A stretch of DNA of 64,000 nucleotides from Bradyrhizobium sp. BR 10289. GTDB lineage: Bacteria > Pseudomonadota > Alphaproteobacteria > Rhizobiales > Xanthobacteraceae. Position numbers and translations under genes: made by a program. The notes under the pieces were generated by a model. That model was not told the DNA's origin and did no database searches. It worked only from the letters and a program-made list of their open reading frames with translations. The first letter of the stretch is position 1. Each line of letters opens with the position of its first letter. Positions 35,037 through 43,399 of the stretch are shown here, piece by piece. The stretch is taken from contig NZ_JACOFR010000021.1 of the NCBI RefSeq assembly GCF_019455385.1, positions 1 to 64,000 of the forward strand, read 5' to 3'.

Positions 35037-36293
35037 ATGTGGCTCAAGTCATTTGTCGTTGCGCTCTTGTTGCAGTTGGGTGTCGCCGGCATCGTGCATG
35101 CGAAAGGACCATTCGGCACGGTCAATGTCGGCAACTGGATCGGAGGCGCCTTCAGCAATGACGAGACGGGCGTCTTCTCCCATTGCGCCGCGACGACGCC
35201 TTATGCGAACGGCGTCATTCTCGTCGTAAGCCAGAATGCCGCCGGCATATGGTCGCTCGCCTTTGCCAGTCCCAGCTACAACTTCAACAAAGGCGAGAAC
35301 GCCGCAATCGACGTGACGTTTGACGGGCAGGAGCAAGCCAGACTGTACGCCACGGCGTACCAGTCCAACATGCTCACGGCCGTCATGCCGGTCAATGTCG
35401 TGCGCGCGTTCCAGAAGGCCAGCCTGATGGTGGCGACGGCCGGCCGGGCCGTCCTGAATTTCGACTTGACCTCGACCGGGCCCGTGATCGCGGCCTTGGC
35501 CAATTGCGTGACCAAGGTGAAGGCCGACGGGCTCGACAAGGCCGGCGACTTCACCAAAGGGGCAGCGAAGCCGGCAGCTTCGGCGGACAAGCAGGGTGCA
35601 CCGCCAGCCAGCAAATCCGGCAAGGCAGCCAGGACCACCGGCGGCTTTGGCACCGGCTTCGTGGTCAGCGCCAACGGGCACATCATCACCAACAACCATG
35701 TGATCGACGGATGCAGCGATCTCAAGGGCAATCTCACCGGCGAGGCCGCCATGGTGTTGCGCGTCGTGTCGAGCGACGCGAACAATGATCTTGCTCTCTT
35801 GCAGGCGCCTTCGACCGCCACATTCAAGGAGTTTGCGCGGATCCGCGACCGCTCCATTCGCTCCGGCGATTCCGTCGTTGCGATCGGCTTTCCCTTTCAC
35901 GGGCTGCTGACTTCCGACTTCACCGTGACAACCGGCATCGTGAGTTCGCTCAGCGGCATGCGCAATGATTCGCGCTTTCTCCAGATCAGTGCACCGGTGC
36001 AGCCCGGCAATAGCGGCGGCCCGCTATTCGACACCACCGGTCAGATTGTAGGCGTGGTCACGGCAAAGATCCCCGCACTGCGCGTCATCGCCGCGACCGG
36101 CAACATTCCGGAGAACATCAACTTCGCCATCAAGACTGGCGCACTGCGCGACTTCCTCGATAATTCCGTGGTGCCCTATCAGACCACCGAGCCCAAAGGC
36201 GAGCTCAAGACCACCGATATCGCCGCCAATGCGCGGCCCTATACGATGCTGATCTCGTGCAACGTCACGGAGCAGGCGGAGGCGAAAAGGTAG
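35037..36293 (+). CDS. Secreted trypsin-like serine protease (S1C type)
   Basis: A 418-aa exported protein. A signal peptide (MWLKSFVVALLLQLGVAG) is followed by an N-terminal domain of about 160 residues that I do not recognise, a low-complexity linker rich in Ala/Lys (about 180-205), and a chymotrypsin-fold protease. The catalytic triad is visible as His in TNNHVIDG, Asp in SDANNDLALLQ and Ser in QPGNSGGPLFD. No PDZ domain follows, so it differs from the DegP family and probably acts as a monomer. The start ATG at 35037 follows GGGGGAAAG. It stands alone. Confidence 0.88.
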   Translation: MWLKSFVVALLLQLGVAGIVHAKGPFGTVNVGNWIGGAFSNDETGVFSHCAATTPYANGVILVVSQNAAGIWSLAFASPSYNFNKGENAAIDVTFDGQEQARLYATAYQSNMLTAVMPVNVVRAFQKASLMVATAGRAVLNFDLTSTGPVIAALANCVTKVKADGLDKAGDFTKGAAKPAASADKQGAPPASKSGKAARTTGGFGTGFVVSANGHIITNNHVIDGCSDLKGNLTGEAAMVLRVVSSDANNDLALLQAPSTATFKEFARIRDRSIRSGDSVVAIGFPFHGLLTSDFTVTTGIVSSLSGMRNDSRFLQISAPVQPGNSGGPLFDTTGQIVGVVTAKIPALRVIAATGNIPENINFAIKTGALRDFLDNSVVPYQTTEPKGELKTTDIAANARPYTMLISCNVTEQAEAKR

Positions 36294-36314
36294 GTAGGGG
36301 CGACGCCATCAGTT

Positions 36315-36440
36315 CCGCCATCCTGAAGCGCGGGGCCATGCGACGCAAAGCATCGCCCGGAGAGCCTCGAAGGATGAGTGGCCCCGATGCAGCCGGGCCG
36401 TCATCCTTCGAGAGCCGCTTCGCGGCCCTCAGGGTGACGG
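36315..36440. repeat. Palindromic intergenic repeat, family C copy 2
   Basis: A diverged copy of the element at 9492-9625. CGCCATCCTGAAG faces CCCTCAGGGTGACG at the ends, and CCTCGAAGGATG faces CATCCTTCGAG inside. It separates the convergent protease and DUF899 genes. Confidence 0.75.
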
Positions 36441-36479
36441 TGATGGTACGAGTTTGCGGCTGGGCACACACTCGTCCTC

Positions 36480-37217
36480 TCACCCGTGGCAGCACGCCCC
36501 CTTCGACGCCTCCGGCTCGTACTGATCCCGCAGACGGACCCAGTCCATCGGATAGGGCAGGCCGTCCTCGTGACGGCCGAGCGGAGTGAGGTCGAGATAT
36601 TGATAGGCCGCATTCATCATGTCGAGGCCGCGGGCGAAGCACGAATAGGTGTGAAAAATCTCGCCGGCCTCATTGCGGAAGAACACGCTGATGCCGGGCA
36701 GCTCGGGACCATAGAACGGCGTGGTGCCGAAATTGTACTTTGGCACGCCCTTGTCGATCTCTTCGCGGGTAAAGGAAACCCCGTAATCATGGTTGAAGTC
36801 GTTGCCGCCCGACGAGACCCAGTCGAAACTCCAGCCCATCCGCGCCTTGAAGGCTTCGAGCTTTGCAACCGGCGCCAGCGAGATCGCGACCGTCGCCGTG
36901 TCGCGCGCGGCGAGATGCGGCACCATGCGATCAAGACCGTCGGCCCAGAACGAGCAGCTCTTGCAGGCCGCCTCCCAATCGGGCGCGAACATCACATGCT
37001 GAACCACGAGCTGCGGACGCCCCTTGAAGAGATCGGCGAGCGTCACCTTGCCGTTTGGTCCGTCGAACACGTAGGCCTTCTCGACCTTGACCCAAGGGAG
37101 CGCGCGGCGCTCCTCGACGAGGCGCTCGCGGGCCTGCGAAAGCTCCTTCTCATGTGCCAGATGGACCTTGCGGGCCGCTATCCACTGCTCGCGTGAGACG
37201 ATCTGATGTTGCTGCAT
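36480..37217 (-). CDS. DUF899 (thioredoxin-like) family protein
   Basis: A 245-aa cytoplasmic protein of the DUF899 family. It has a helical N-terminus (ALPWVKVEKAYVFDGPNGKV) and a thioredoxin-like core starting PQLVVQHVMFAPDWEAACKSC, where CKSC is the candidate redox pair, then FHTYSCFARGLDMMN. It ends CCHG. The start at 37217 has a strong GGAGGAC. It is the last gene of an ArsR-SRPBCC-DUF899 run, a common alphaproteobacterial grouping; the physiological role is unknown. Confidence 0.87.
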   Translation of the reverse strand: MQQHQIVSREQWIAARKVHLAHEKELSQARERLVEERRALPWVKVEKAYVFDGPNGKVTLADLFKGRPQLVVQHVMFAPDWEAACKSCSFWADGLDRMVPHLAARDTATVAISLAPVAKLEAFKARMGWSFDWVSSGGNDFNHDYGVSFTREEIDKGVPKYNFGTTPFYGPELPGISVFFRNEAGEIFHTYSCFARGLDMMNAAYQYLDLTPLGRHEDGLPYPMDWVRLRDQYEPEASKGACCHG

Positions 37218-37233
37218 GGCGTCCTCCACGGGG

Positions 37234-37701
37234 TCAGGCGACAAAGGCATCGAGCTTGTCGAAGAACGAGGTCCAGCCGCGCTGATGGTTGTCGCGCGCG
37301 GTCTCGTCGAAGAACTGGGCGTGGTGGAAGACCATCAGCGTGCCATCGTTGTCCGGCTTCAGCGTGATCGTCACCAGCGATTCGCGCTCCGGCGTCGAGT
37401 GCCATGCCCAGGTGAACACCAGGCGCTCGTTGGGCACGACCTCGCGGTAGATGCCGCCGGCCTCGAAATATTCGCCGTCATCTCGGGTGAAGCTGATGCG
37501 ATAGCGGCCGCCGGTGCGGACGTCTAGCTCGGCGTTCAGCGTCGCCGGCTTCATGTTCGGCGGCCCAAACCATTGCATCAGCTGCGCGGCTTGCGTCCAG
37601 GCGGTGTAGACCTTTTCCGGCCGCGCGCGGAGCCGGCGCGTGAGCGTGAGACTTGGTGCTTCGGCGGTGCGGGGATCGGCGGTGACGGCTGCGTTGGCCA
37701 T
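37234..37701 (-). CDS. SRPBCC (AHSA1-like) family protein
   Basis: A 155-aa START/Bet v1-fold protein of the AHSA1 group (LTLTRRLRARPEKVYTAWT, WFGPPNM, GGRYRISF, GWTSFFDKLDAFV). Such proteins bind hydrophobic ligands in a cavity. The ATG at 37701 has a strong GGAGGAAGAGAC site lying inside the 3' end of the ArsR gene. The two reading frames therefore overlap by 124 bp. Confidence 0.88.
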   Translation of the reverse strand: MANAAVTADPRTAEAPSLTLTRRLRARPEKVYTAWTQAAQLMQWFGPPNMKPATLNAELDVRTGGRYRISFTRDDGEYFEAGGIYREVVPNERLVFTWAWHSTPERESLVTITLKPDNDGTLMVFHHAQFFDETARDNHQRGWTSFFDKLDAFVA

Positions 37702-38030
37702 GTCTCTTCCTCCACGAAGGCGGCAAGGCGATCGAAACTCTCGGACCAGAACTGCGCGTAGCGATTCAGCCAGTTCATGGCCTGCTCCATCGGCTGTGCC
37801 GTGAGCCGGCAGGCGACGGTACGCCCGGTCTTCTCCCGCACGATCAGGCCGGCGTCCGTGAGCACGTCGAGATGCTTCATGATCGCCGGCAGCGAGACCG
37901 CGAACGGCGCCGCCAGCTCGCTCACCGACAGGCTGTCCTGCTCGCCGAGGCGGGCAAGAAGCGCACGCCGCGTCGGATCGGCGAGCGCCGAAAAGGTCCG
38001 GTCGAGGGCTTCGTCCTGATACTTAACCAT
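37578..38030 (-). CDS. ArsR-family transcriptional repressor
   Basis: A 150-aa winged-helix repressor. LDRTFSALADPTRRALLARL begins the ArsR fold and VSLPAIMKHLDVLTDAGLI is the recognition helix region. The metal-site cysteines of classical ArsR are absent, as usual in the branch paired with SRPBCC proteins. The last 40 residues are Pro/Arg-rich and overlap the next gene, so that tail is probably not structured. The start codon lies within a 20-bp inverted repeat. Confidence 0.87.
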   Translation of the reverse strand: MVKYQDEALDRTFSALADPTRRALLARLGEQDSLSVSELAAPFAVSLPAIMKHLDVLTDAGLIVREKTGRTVACRLTAQPMEQAMNWLNRYAQFWSESFDRLAAFVEEETWPTQPSPPIPAPPKHQVSRSRAGSARGRKRSTPPGRKPRS

Positions 38031-38040
38031 ATGGTTTAGT
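38021..38040. promoter_or_regulatory. ArsR operator over its own start codon
   Basis: ACTTAACCATATGGTTTAGT is a 20-bp inverted repeat with one mismatched pair, centred next to the ArsR start codon (38028-38030). The position suggests autorepression by blocking transcription or translation initiation. Confidence 0.6.
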
Positions 38041-38148
38041 ATATGTGCAAGCAACAGCGCGTCAAGCAGGAACCCGCCTTCGCGAGCCTGCACGAGGACG
38101 TGATCGGGACGGACGATGCCCGACCGTCGCTGCGGTGAAGGGCAGCGA

Positions 38149-38427
38149 CTAGTAAGGCGCGACGGGTCGTACGCGGCGGCGCGGCTGCGGCTGACGTTGC
38201 GGCGCCTGGCCGTAGGCGACAAGCGGATTGGGGCCGCAGAACAGCAGCCGGCCGGAGACGCTGGCCTGACATTGCTCATAGGTGCTGTAGGCGCATTCGC
38301 CGGGATAGTCGAACTCCCCGCCCTGCGCGCACCAGGGATAATCGCGGGCTGCGGCGGGCGAGACGGTGGCGAAGCCGGCAAGGACCGTCGCGCCGAACGT
38401 CAGCAGCGCCAATTGCATCTTGCGCAT
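38149..38427 (-). CDS. DUF3551 family secreted small protein
   Basis: A 92-aa exported protein with a signal peptide (MRKMQLALLTFGATVLAG) and the DUF3551 pattern YPWCAQGG, CAYSTYEQCQASVSG, CGPNP, whose four cysteines probably form disulfides. The C-terminus is basic and Pro-rich. The ATG at 38427 follows AGGAGTTGAG. The family is abundant in Bradyrhizobium and its relatives and has no known function. Confidence 0.88.
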   Translation of the reverse strand: MRKMQLALLTFGATVLAGFATVSPAAARDYPWCAQGGEFDYPGECAYSTYEQCQASVSGRLLFCGPNPLVAYGQAPQRQPQPRRRVRPVAPY

Positions 38428-38524
38428 GTTCTCAACTCCTCTGTTGATGACGCGAGATGCGCGCCATCTCTCATCAGGTTTCGCCGCGCCGTTTTAATCC
38501 AGATCAACGGGACAGACATCCAAG

Positions 38525-38550
38525 AAAAAAGCCCTGCCTGACGGCAGGGC
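38525..38550 (-). terminator. Intrinsic terminator of the TctC gene
   Basis: On the minus strand the stem GCCCTGCC-GTCA-GGCAGGGC (38531-38550) is followed by TTTTTT. It lies 25 bp after the stop of the tricarboxylate binding-protein gene and is a textbook Rho-independent terminator. Confidence 0.9.
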
Positions 38551-38575
38551 TCCAATCATGGCCATCACAAGATCG

Positions 38576-39550
38576 CTATTCGACCTTCAGGCCGGCGAAC
38601 TCGACGACCTTCTTCCACTTCGCGGTCTCGGCCTCGATTTCCTTGCCGAACGCTTCCGGCGTCTCCACCAGCGGATCGCCGCCAAGCTCGACCAGGCGCT
38701 TGGTCATGTCGGGCTCCTTCATCAGCGCGTTGATCTCGGTGTTGAGCTTGGCGATCAGGTCCTTGGGCATGTTCTTCGGCGCGCCCATGCCGAACAGCGC
38801 GCTCGCCTCGTAATCCTTCACGGTCTCGCCGATCGCGGGGACGTCGGGCAGTTGCGGCGAGCGTTGCGCAGTGGTGACGCCGAGCGCGCGCAAGCTGCCG
38901 GAACGGATGTGCTGGATGATCGAGGGCATGTTGTCGAAGATCACCTGCACCTGGCCGCCGAGCATGTCGGTGATCGCAGGCGCAGCGCCGCGATAGGGCA
39001 CGTGCTGCATCTTGCAGCCGGTCATCGCCATGAACATCTCGCCGGACAGATGCACCGAGGTGCCGTTGCCGGAGGAGGCCATGTTGACCTGGCCCGGATT
39101 GGCCTTCACGTATTCGATGAACTCGGCGACGTTCTTGGCCGGCACGTCCTTGTTGACGGTCATCACGTTCGGCACGCGCTGGAACGAGGCGACCGGCGCG
39201 ATGTCGCGGACGAAGTTGAACTTGAGATTGGCGTAGAGCGTGGCGTTGATGTAGTTGGCCGGATTGACCAGCAGCACGGTGTAACCGTCCGGCTCGGCAT
39301 TCACGACGGATTCGGTGCCGATATTGTTGCCGGCGCCCGGCTTGTTCTCGATCACGAATTGCTGGCCGAACTTTTCCGACAGCCGCTGGCCGATCAGCCT
39401 TGCCAGAATGTCGGTGGCGCCCCCCGGCGGATAGCCGACCACGAACTTCACCGGCCGGGACGGATAGTCGGCGGCAAAGGCTTTCGACAGCGGGCTGGCT
39501 GCAAGAGGCGTGGCGGCAAGCAGGCCCAGCGCGGAACGGCGAGTGATCAT
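38576..39550 (-). CDS. Tripartite tricarboxylate transporter substrate-binding protein (TctC/Bug)
   Basis: A 324-aa periplasmic binding protein. A signal peptide starts MITRRSALGLLAATPLAASP and has a Tat-like RR. The mature chain carries the family motifs YPSRPVKFVVGYPPGGATD, ENKPGAGNNIG and VPYRGAAPAITDMLGG. Members bind carboxylates such as citrate or aromatic acids. No TctA/TctB membrane partners are nearby, so it is an orphan receptor of the kind common in these genomes. A clear terminator follows. Confidence 0.92.
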   Translation of the reverse strand: MITRRSALGLLAATPLAASPLSKAFAADYPSRPVKFVVGYPPGGATDILARLIGQRLSEKFGQQFVIENKPGAGNNIGTESVVNAEPDGYTVLLVNPANYINATLYANLKFNFVRDIAPVASFQRVPNVMTVNKDVPAKNVAEFIEYVKANPGQVNMASSGNGTSVHLSGEMFMAMTGCKMQHVPYRGAAPAITDMLGGQVQVIFDNMPSIIQHIRSGSLRALGVTTAQRSPQLPDVPAIGETVKDYEASALFGMGAPKNMPKDLIAKLNTEINALMKEPDMTKRLVELGGDPLVETPEAFGKEIEAETAKWKKVVEFAGLKVE

Positions 39551-39658
39551 CTCAAGGGTTCTCCCAGGTGTGTTCTTGAAAGTGTCGTCGGCGCGGTTGT
39601 AACAAAGCTTGCCGCAGGCGGATAGAGTGCGGGGCGCATCACGACGAAAGGATAAGGC

Positions 39659-40069
39659 ATGCCGGTCAAGGTCGAAGCTCTCGATCATCTCGTGATCAAC
39701 GTCGCCGATGTCGCTGTGACCGCCGAGTGGTACCGCAAGATTCTCGGCATGGAAGTCAAGGTGTTCGATCCCGGCGGCGGCAAAGCGCCGCGGACTTCCC
39801 TGCAATTCGGTAACCAGAAAATAAACGTCCGGCCGCGCGATGCCGACAAGATCGAGTGGTTCACGGCCGAGCATCAGACCGCAGGCAGCGAGGATCTGTG
39901 CTTCCTCACCTCGGCCGCGCCCGACGAAGTGGTGGCGCATCTGAAGGCACATGGCGTCGCGATCGAGGAAGGCCCGGTTCCCAAGCAGGGCGCCCGCGGC
40001 ACGCTGCGCTCGGTCTATTGCCGGGACCCGGACGGGAGCCTGATCGAGATTTCATCCTACGCGGATTGA
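39659..40069 (+). CDS. VOC family protein (glyoxalase/dioxygenase fold)
   Basis: A 136-aa vicinal-oxygen-chelate protein. Paired beta-alpha-beta-beta-beta modules are visible, with metal ligands likely at His10 (ALDHLVINV), the second-module His in AEHQTAG, and Glu near the end (SLIEISSY). The length fits glyoxalase-like lyases or fosfomycin/bleomycin resistance relatives; the substrate cannot be assigned. The start is ATG 39659 after AAGGA. Confidence 0.87.
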   Translation: MPVKVEALDHLVINVADVAVTAEWYRKILGMEVKVFDPGGGKAPRTSLQFGNQKINVRPRDADKIEWFTAEHQTAGSEDLCFLTSAAPDEVVAHLKAHGVAIEEGPVPKQGARGTLRSVYCRDPDGSLIEISSYAD

Positions 40070-40101
40070 GGCTGACAGGGCTCCCCTGCCGCCCTCAACC
40101 G

Positions 40102-40190
40102 CCGTCATTGCGAGCGAAGCGAGGCAATCCGGAATCCCTCTGCGGAGAGACCCTGGATCGCTTCGTCGCAAGGGCTCCTCGCAATGACGG
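40102..40190. repeat. Palindromic intergenic repeat, family D
   Basis: The ends CCGTCATTGCGAG and CTCGCAATGACGG are inverted, with GCGAAGCGA, GGATCGCTTCGTCGC and other inner partners. It is a single copy in this window, lying between the VOC gene and the acyl-CoA synthetase gene. Confidence 0.8.
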
Positions 40191-40316
40191 GGAGAGAGCG
40201 TGGGGCTGCCACACACACGCCTCCCCCCGATTTGCGCCCCGTGCCATCCGGTGGCAGGAAGACGCAATCAACAAAAGGCAGCCGCCGGCAAGATGCAGGC
40301 TGCACGGGGAGGATTC

Positions 40317-41897
40317 ATGTCTATTCAGCAGAGCGCAGCCGGAATCGTAGGCCCGTTCGACGGGCTCGACGTGCCCTGGCTCCTGAAGATGCGCGCCGAG
40401 GTCCGGCGTGATCATCCGTTCCTGATCTGGGCGCCGTTCGATGCGCCGGCGCGGCGCTGGAGCTACGGCGCGTTTCACGAGCGGGTCGGCGCGCTGGCGG
40501 CGGGGCTGGTCAAGCGCGGCGTGAAGCCGGGCGAGTACGTGCTCATTCATCTCGACAATTGCATCGAGGCACTGCTGGCCTGGTTTGCCTGTGTCGAGCT
40601 GGGTGCGGTCGCCGTCACCACCAACACCCGCTCGGCACCGGCGGAGATCGAATATTTTGCCGATCATTGCGGCGCGGTCGCCGCGATCACGCAGCCGGCC
40701 TATGCCGAGATCGTCGCGCAGAACTGCCGCAACATTCGCTGGCTGGCGGTGACCTCGCATGACGCGGGCGCAGCGCCTGCGCAGGCGGTCTCACGCGGCG
40801 ACAGTTTTGATGCTCTGTTCGCCGACAGCGCCGATCGCCCAAAGCGCGCGACCGATCCGCTGGCGCCCTGCAGCGTGCAGTACACGTCCGGCACGACATC
40901 GCGGCCAAAGGCCGTGCTGTGGACCCACTCCAACGCGCTGTGGGGCGCCAAGATCAACGCTGCGCATGAGGACCTTCACGCTAATGACGTGCACCAGACC
41001 TATCTGCCGCTGTTTCATACCAATGCGCTGGCCTATTCGATGCTGGCGGCGCTGTGGGTCGGTGCGACATGCGTGATCCAGCCGCGCTTCTCCGCGAGCC
41101 GCTTCTGGGGCGTCGCGCGCGAGCACGGCTCGACCTGGACCTCGACCATTCCGTTCTGCATGAAGGCGCTGCTCGAGCAGGAGATCCCGAAGGACCACAC
41201 ATTCCGCCTGTGGGGCACCGCGATCAGCGAACCGCCGGCCTTTGCCGCGTTCGGCGTCAAGATGATCGGCTGGTGGGGCATGACCGAGACCATCACCCAC
41301 GGCATCATCGGCGAGGTCGATCAGCCCAACGTCCCGATGTCGATCGGCCGCGCCGCCCCCGAATATCAGATCCGCATCACCGACGACGACGGACGGCCGA
41401 CCGAAGTCGGCGGCACCGGCAATCTCGCGATCAAGGGCATTCCCGGCCTGTCGCTGTTCGCCGAATATCTGCACAATGAGAAAGCCACCCGCGAGAGCTT
41501 TGACGAACACGGCTTCTTTCTCACCGGCGACCGCGTCGAGCGGCTGGAGAACGGCTTCATCAAGTTCGGCGACCGCGCCAAGGACATGCTGAAGGTCGGC
41601 GGCGAGAACGTCGCGGCCTCCGAGATCGAGCAGGTGATCGCGCTCGTTCCCGGCGTGCGCGAGGCGGCCGTGGTGGCGAAGAAGCATCCGATGCTGGACG
41701 AGGTGCCGGTCGTCTTCATCATCCCGCAGGGCGGCGTTGCGGGTGCTGCGCCGGATTTGCAGGACAGCGTGATGGCGGCCTGCCGCAAGGGCCTCGCCGA
41801 CTTCAAGGTGCCGCGCGAGATCAGGCTGGTCGACGACATGCCGCGCTCGACGCTTGAGAAGGTGGCGAAGGCGGAGCTCAGGAAGATGGTAGGATGA
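40317..41897 (+). CDS. Acyl-CoA synthetase / AMP-dependent ligase
   Basis: A 526-aa ANL-superfamily enzyme that activates a carboxylic acid with ATP and CoA. The P-loop-like motif is YTSGTTSRPKAVLWTH, the A5 region GWWGMTETITHG, and the A7-A8 hinge FLTGDRVERLENGFIKFGDRAKDMLK; the catalytic Lys lies in RSTLEKVAKAEL at the C-terminus. The start ATG at 40317 follows GGGGAGGA. The substrate (fatty, aromatic or carnitine-like acid) is not decided by sequence reading. Confidence 0.92.
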   Translation: MSIQQSAAGIVGPFDGLDVPWLLKMRAEVRRDHPFLIWAPFDAPARRWSYGAFHERVGALAAGLVKRGVKPGEYVLIHLDNCIEALLAWFACVELGAVAVTTNTRSAPAEIEYFADHCGAVAAITQPAYAEIVAQNCRNIRWLAVTSHDAGAAPAQAVSRGDSFDALFADSADRPKRATDPLAPCSVQYTSGTTSRPKAVLWTHSNALWGAKINAAHEDLHANDVHQTYLPLFHTNALAYSMLAALWVGATCVIQPRFSASRFWGVAREHGSTWTSTIPFCMKALLEQEIPKDHTFRLWGTAISEPPAFAAFGVKMIGWWGMTETITHGIIGEVDQPNVPMSIGRAAPEYQIRITDDDGRPTEVGGTGNLAIKGIPGLSLFAEYLHNEKATRESFDEHGFFLTGDRVERLENGFIKFGDRAKDMLKVGGENVAASEIEQVIALVPGVREAAVVAKKHPMLDEVPVVFIIPQGGVAGAAPDLQDSVMAACRKGLADFKVPREIRLVDDMPRSTLEKVAKAELRKMVG

Positions 41898-41916
41898 GGC
41901 GGCGGAGAACGCCGCG

Positions 41917-43011
41917 TCAGAACGAGCCCAGCGCCACGGGCCTGAACGCCTGCAGCAGTTGCTGGTCCAGCTTGCCGCCCATGCCTTCCATCATCGCGAA
42001 CGCACGGGAGTGCGTGAACGGCATCCGGTAGGCGCGCTTCTCGACCAGGGCTGCATAAATGTCGACGATCGTCGTCAGGCGCACGATGTCGCTGATCTGG
42101 TTCGACGACAGCCCGTTGGGGTAGCCGGAGCCGTCGAGGAATTCGTGGTGATGCAGCACGACGTCCAGCATCTCCGGCGGGAAGCCGCCTTGGGCTGCGA
42201 GCGCGTCATAGCCGCGACGCGGATGCTGGCGGACTTCGGCCATCTCCTCGTCGGTGAGCTTGCCGGGCTTGTCGAGCAGCACGGAGGGAACGAAGGCTTT
42301 GCCGACATCGTGCAGCAGTGCGGCGCGGGTCAGGCGGCGCTGGTCGTCCTCGCGCATGCCGAGGTGCTGCGCGAAGGAGACCGCAAAGCCGGTGACGAAC
42401 AGGCAGTGGCGGTAACTGCCGACATGGTGGCAGCCCACCGTCGTCAGCCATTCGCGCAGCGAGGAGTGCTTGATCGCTTTCAGGATCTTGCTCTCGGCGG
42501 CGATGACGTCGTCGAAGGTCAGGGGCACGCCGAGCGGCAGCTTCTCGAACATCTTCTTCAGCACCGCATGCGCCGCCTCGACGCCGCGATTGAGCGTCTT
42601 GCCGCGATCGGTCGCGTCATAGGTGGCGGTGTCCGGGAACGCGGCGCGGATGCGCTGCAGGATGTCCTCGGGCTGGAGCGGTCGCGAGATCGTGTCGGTG
42701 GCCCCGAGCGCCCAGGCCTGCATGGTGCCGTGATGAAGCGCGTCGGCGAGCACGAACAGCCGCGGCATGGCGCGATAGGCATCGCCGCGCAGCTTGTTGC
42801 GCACGCGCTGCACGCTCTCGGGCGAGCGCAGGTTGATGTCGACGACGAGACCGGAGAGATCGCGCGCGGGCGCTTCCGGAATCTCCTGCGTCGTCACCGT
42901 CGAGACGTCGCCGACCGCCTTCAGGATGCTGGCGAGCTCCGTGCTCGCATCGCTCCGGTCGGAGGCGAGCAGAAGCCGGCGTTTGGCGGCGGATTTGGCT
43001 GGCGCGTTCAT
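41917..43011 (-). CDS. HD-GYP domain protein (cyclic-di-GMP phosphodiesterase)
   Basis: A 364-aa protein with an N-terminal receiver-like domain (about residues 12-130) and a C-terminal HD-GYP domain. Phosphodiesterase motifs are LLHDVGKAFVP, QHPRRGYDAL and HHHEFLDGSGYPNGL, matching the metal ligands and GYP signature. The receiver region lacks a clear phospho-Asp set, so it may bind partners instead. The start MNAPAKSAAK at 43011 follows GGGGAAG. It adds a second type of cyclic-di-GMP degrader to the EAL proteins of this window. Confidence 0.9.
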   Translation of the reverse strand: MNAPAKSAAKRRLLLASDRSDASTELASILKAVGDVSTVTTQEIPEAPARDLSGLVVDINLRSPESVQRVRNKLRGDAYRAMPRLFVLADALHHGTMQAWALGATDTISRPLQPEDILQRIRAAFPDTATYDATDRGKTLNRGVEAAHAVLKKMFEKLPLGVPLTFDDVIAAESKILKAIKHSSLREWLTTVGCHHVGSYRHCLFVTGFAVSFAQHLGMREDDQRRLTRAALLHDVGKAFVPSVLLDKPGKLTDEEMAEVRQHPRRGYDALAAQGGFPPEMLDVVLHHHEFLDGSGYPNGLSSNQISDIVRLTTIVDIYAALVEKRAYRMPFTHSRAFAMMEGMGGKLDQQLLQAFRPVALGSF

Positions 43012-43354
43012 GGCTTCCCCAAGAGCACTGATGAAGAGCACGGGACGGGATTTGGCGTCAGCCTAAGCCGGATCAGGTTCTCCGGCCCTTAAGAGGCGTG
43101 CTCAATGGAAGCTTCCCGTAATGAGTTGAATTTTACGGAAATCGGTTCCCGGAAGGAACCGCATAGAGGGTGAAAACAACCCCATGCACAGTACAATGGG
43201 CATTGATGGATAAGGGGAATTTAGGACGGGCTCGCCCCCTCCAAAACAATTCCGCCGAGGCGAGCCTCCGGCGGAATGTCTCAAGCAGCCTTCGACCGCC
43301 TTACGGTGCGCCTTTGCCTACCCTACGATTTCGAGCAGAGATACCTTCACCCGT

Positions 43355-43374
43355 CTCGCCGCCCGGGCGGCGAG
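43355..43374 (+). promoter_or_regulatory. Perfect 20-bp palindrome in the hydrolase leader
   Basis: CTCGCCGCCCGGGCGGCGAG is followed by a purine run that includes the ribosome site of the hydrolase gene at 43400. In RNA it would form a very stable hairpin just ahead of translation. The 388-bp gap 43012-43399 also holds GGTTCC-CGGAA-GGAACC near 43147 and a hairpin of ATTCCGCCG with CGGCGGAAT near 43249, but no gene that I can support. Confidence 0.45.
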
Positions 43375-43399
43375 AAGAAAAAAGAAAGGGGCGGAAACA

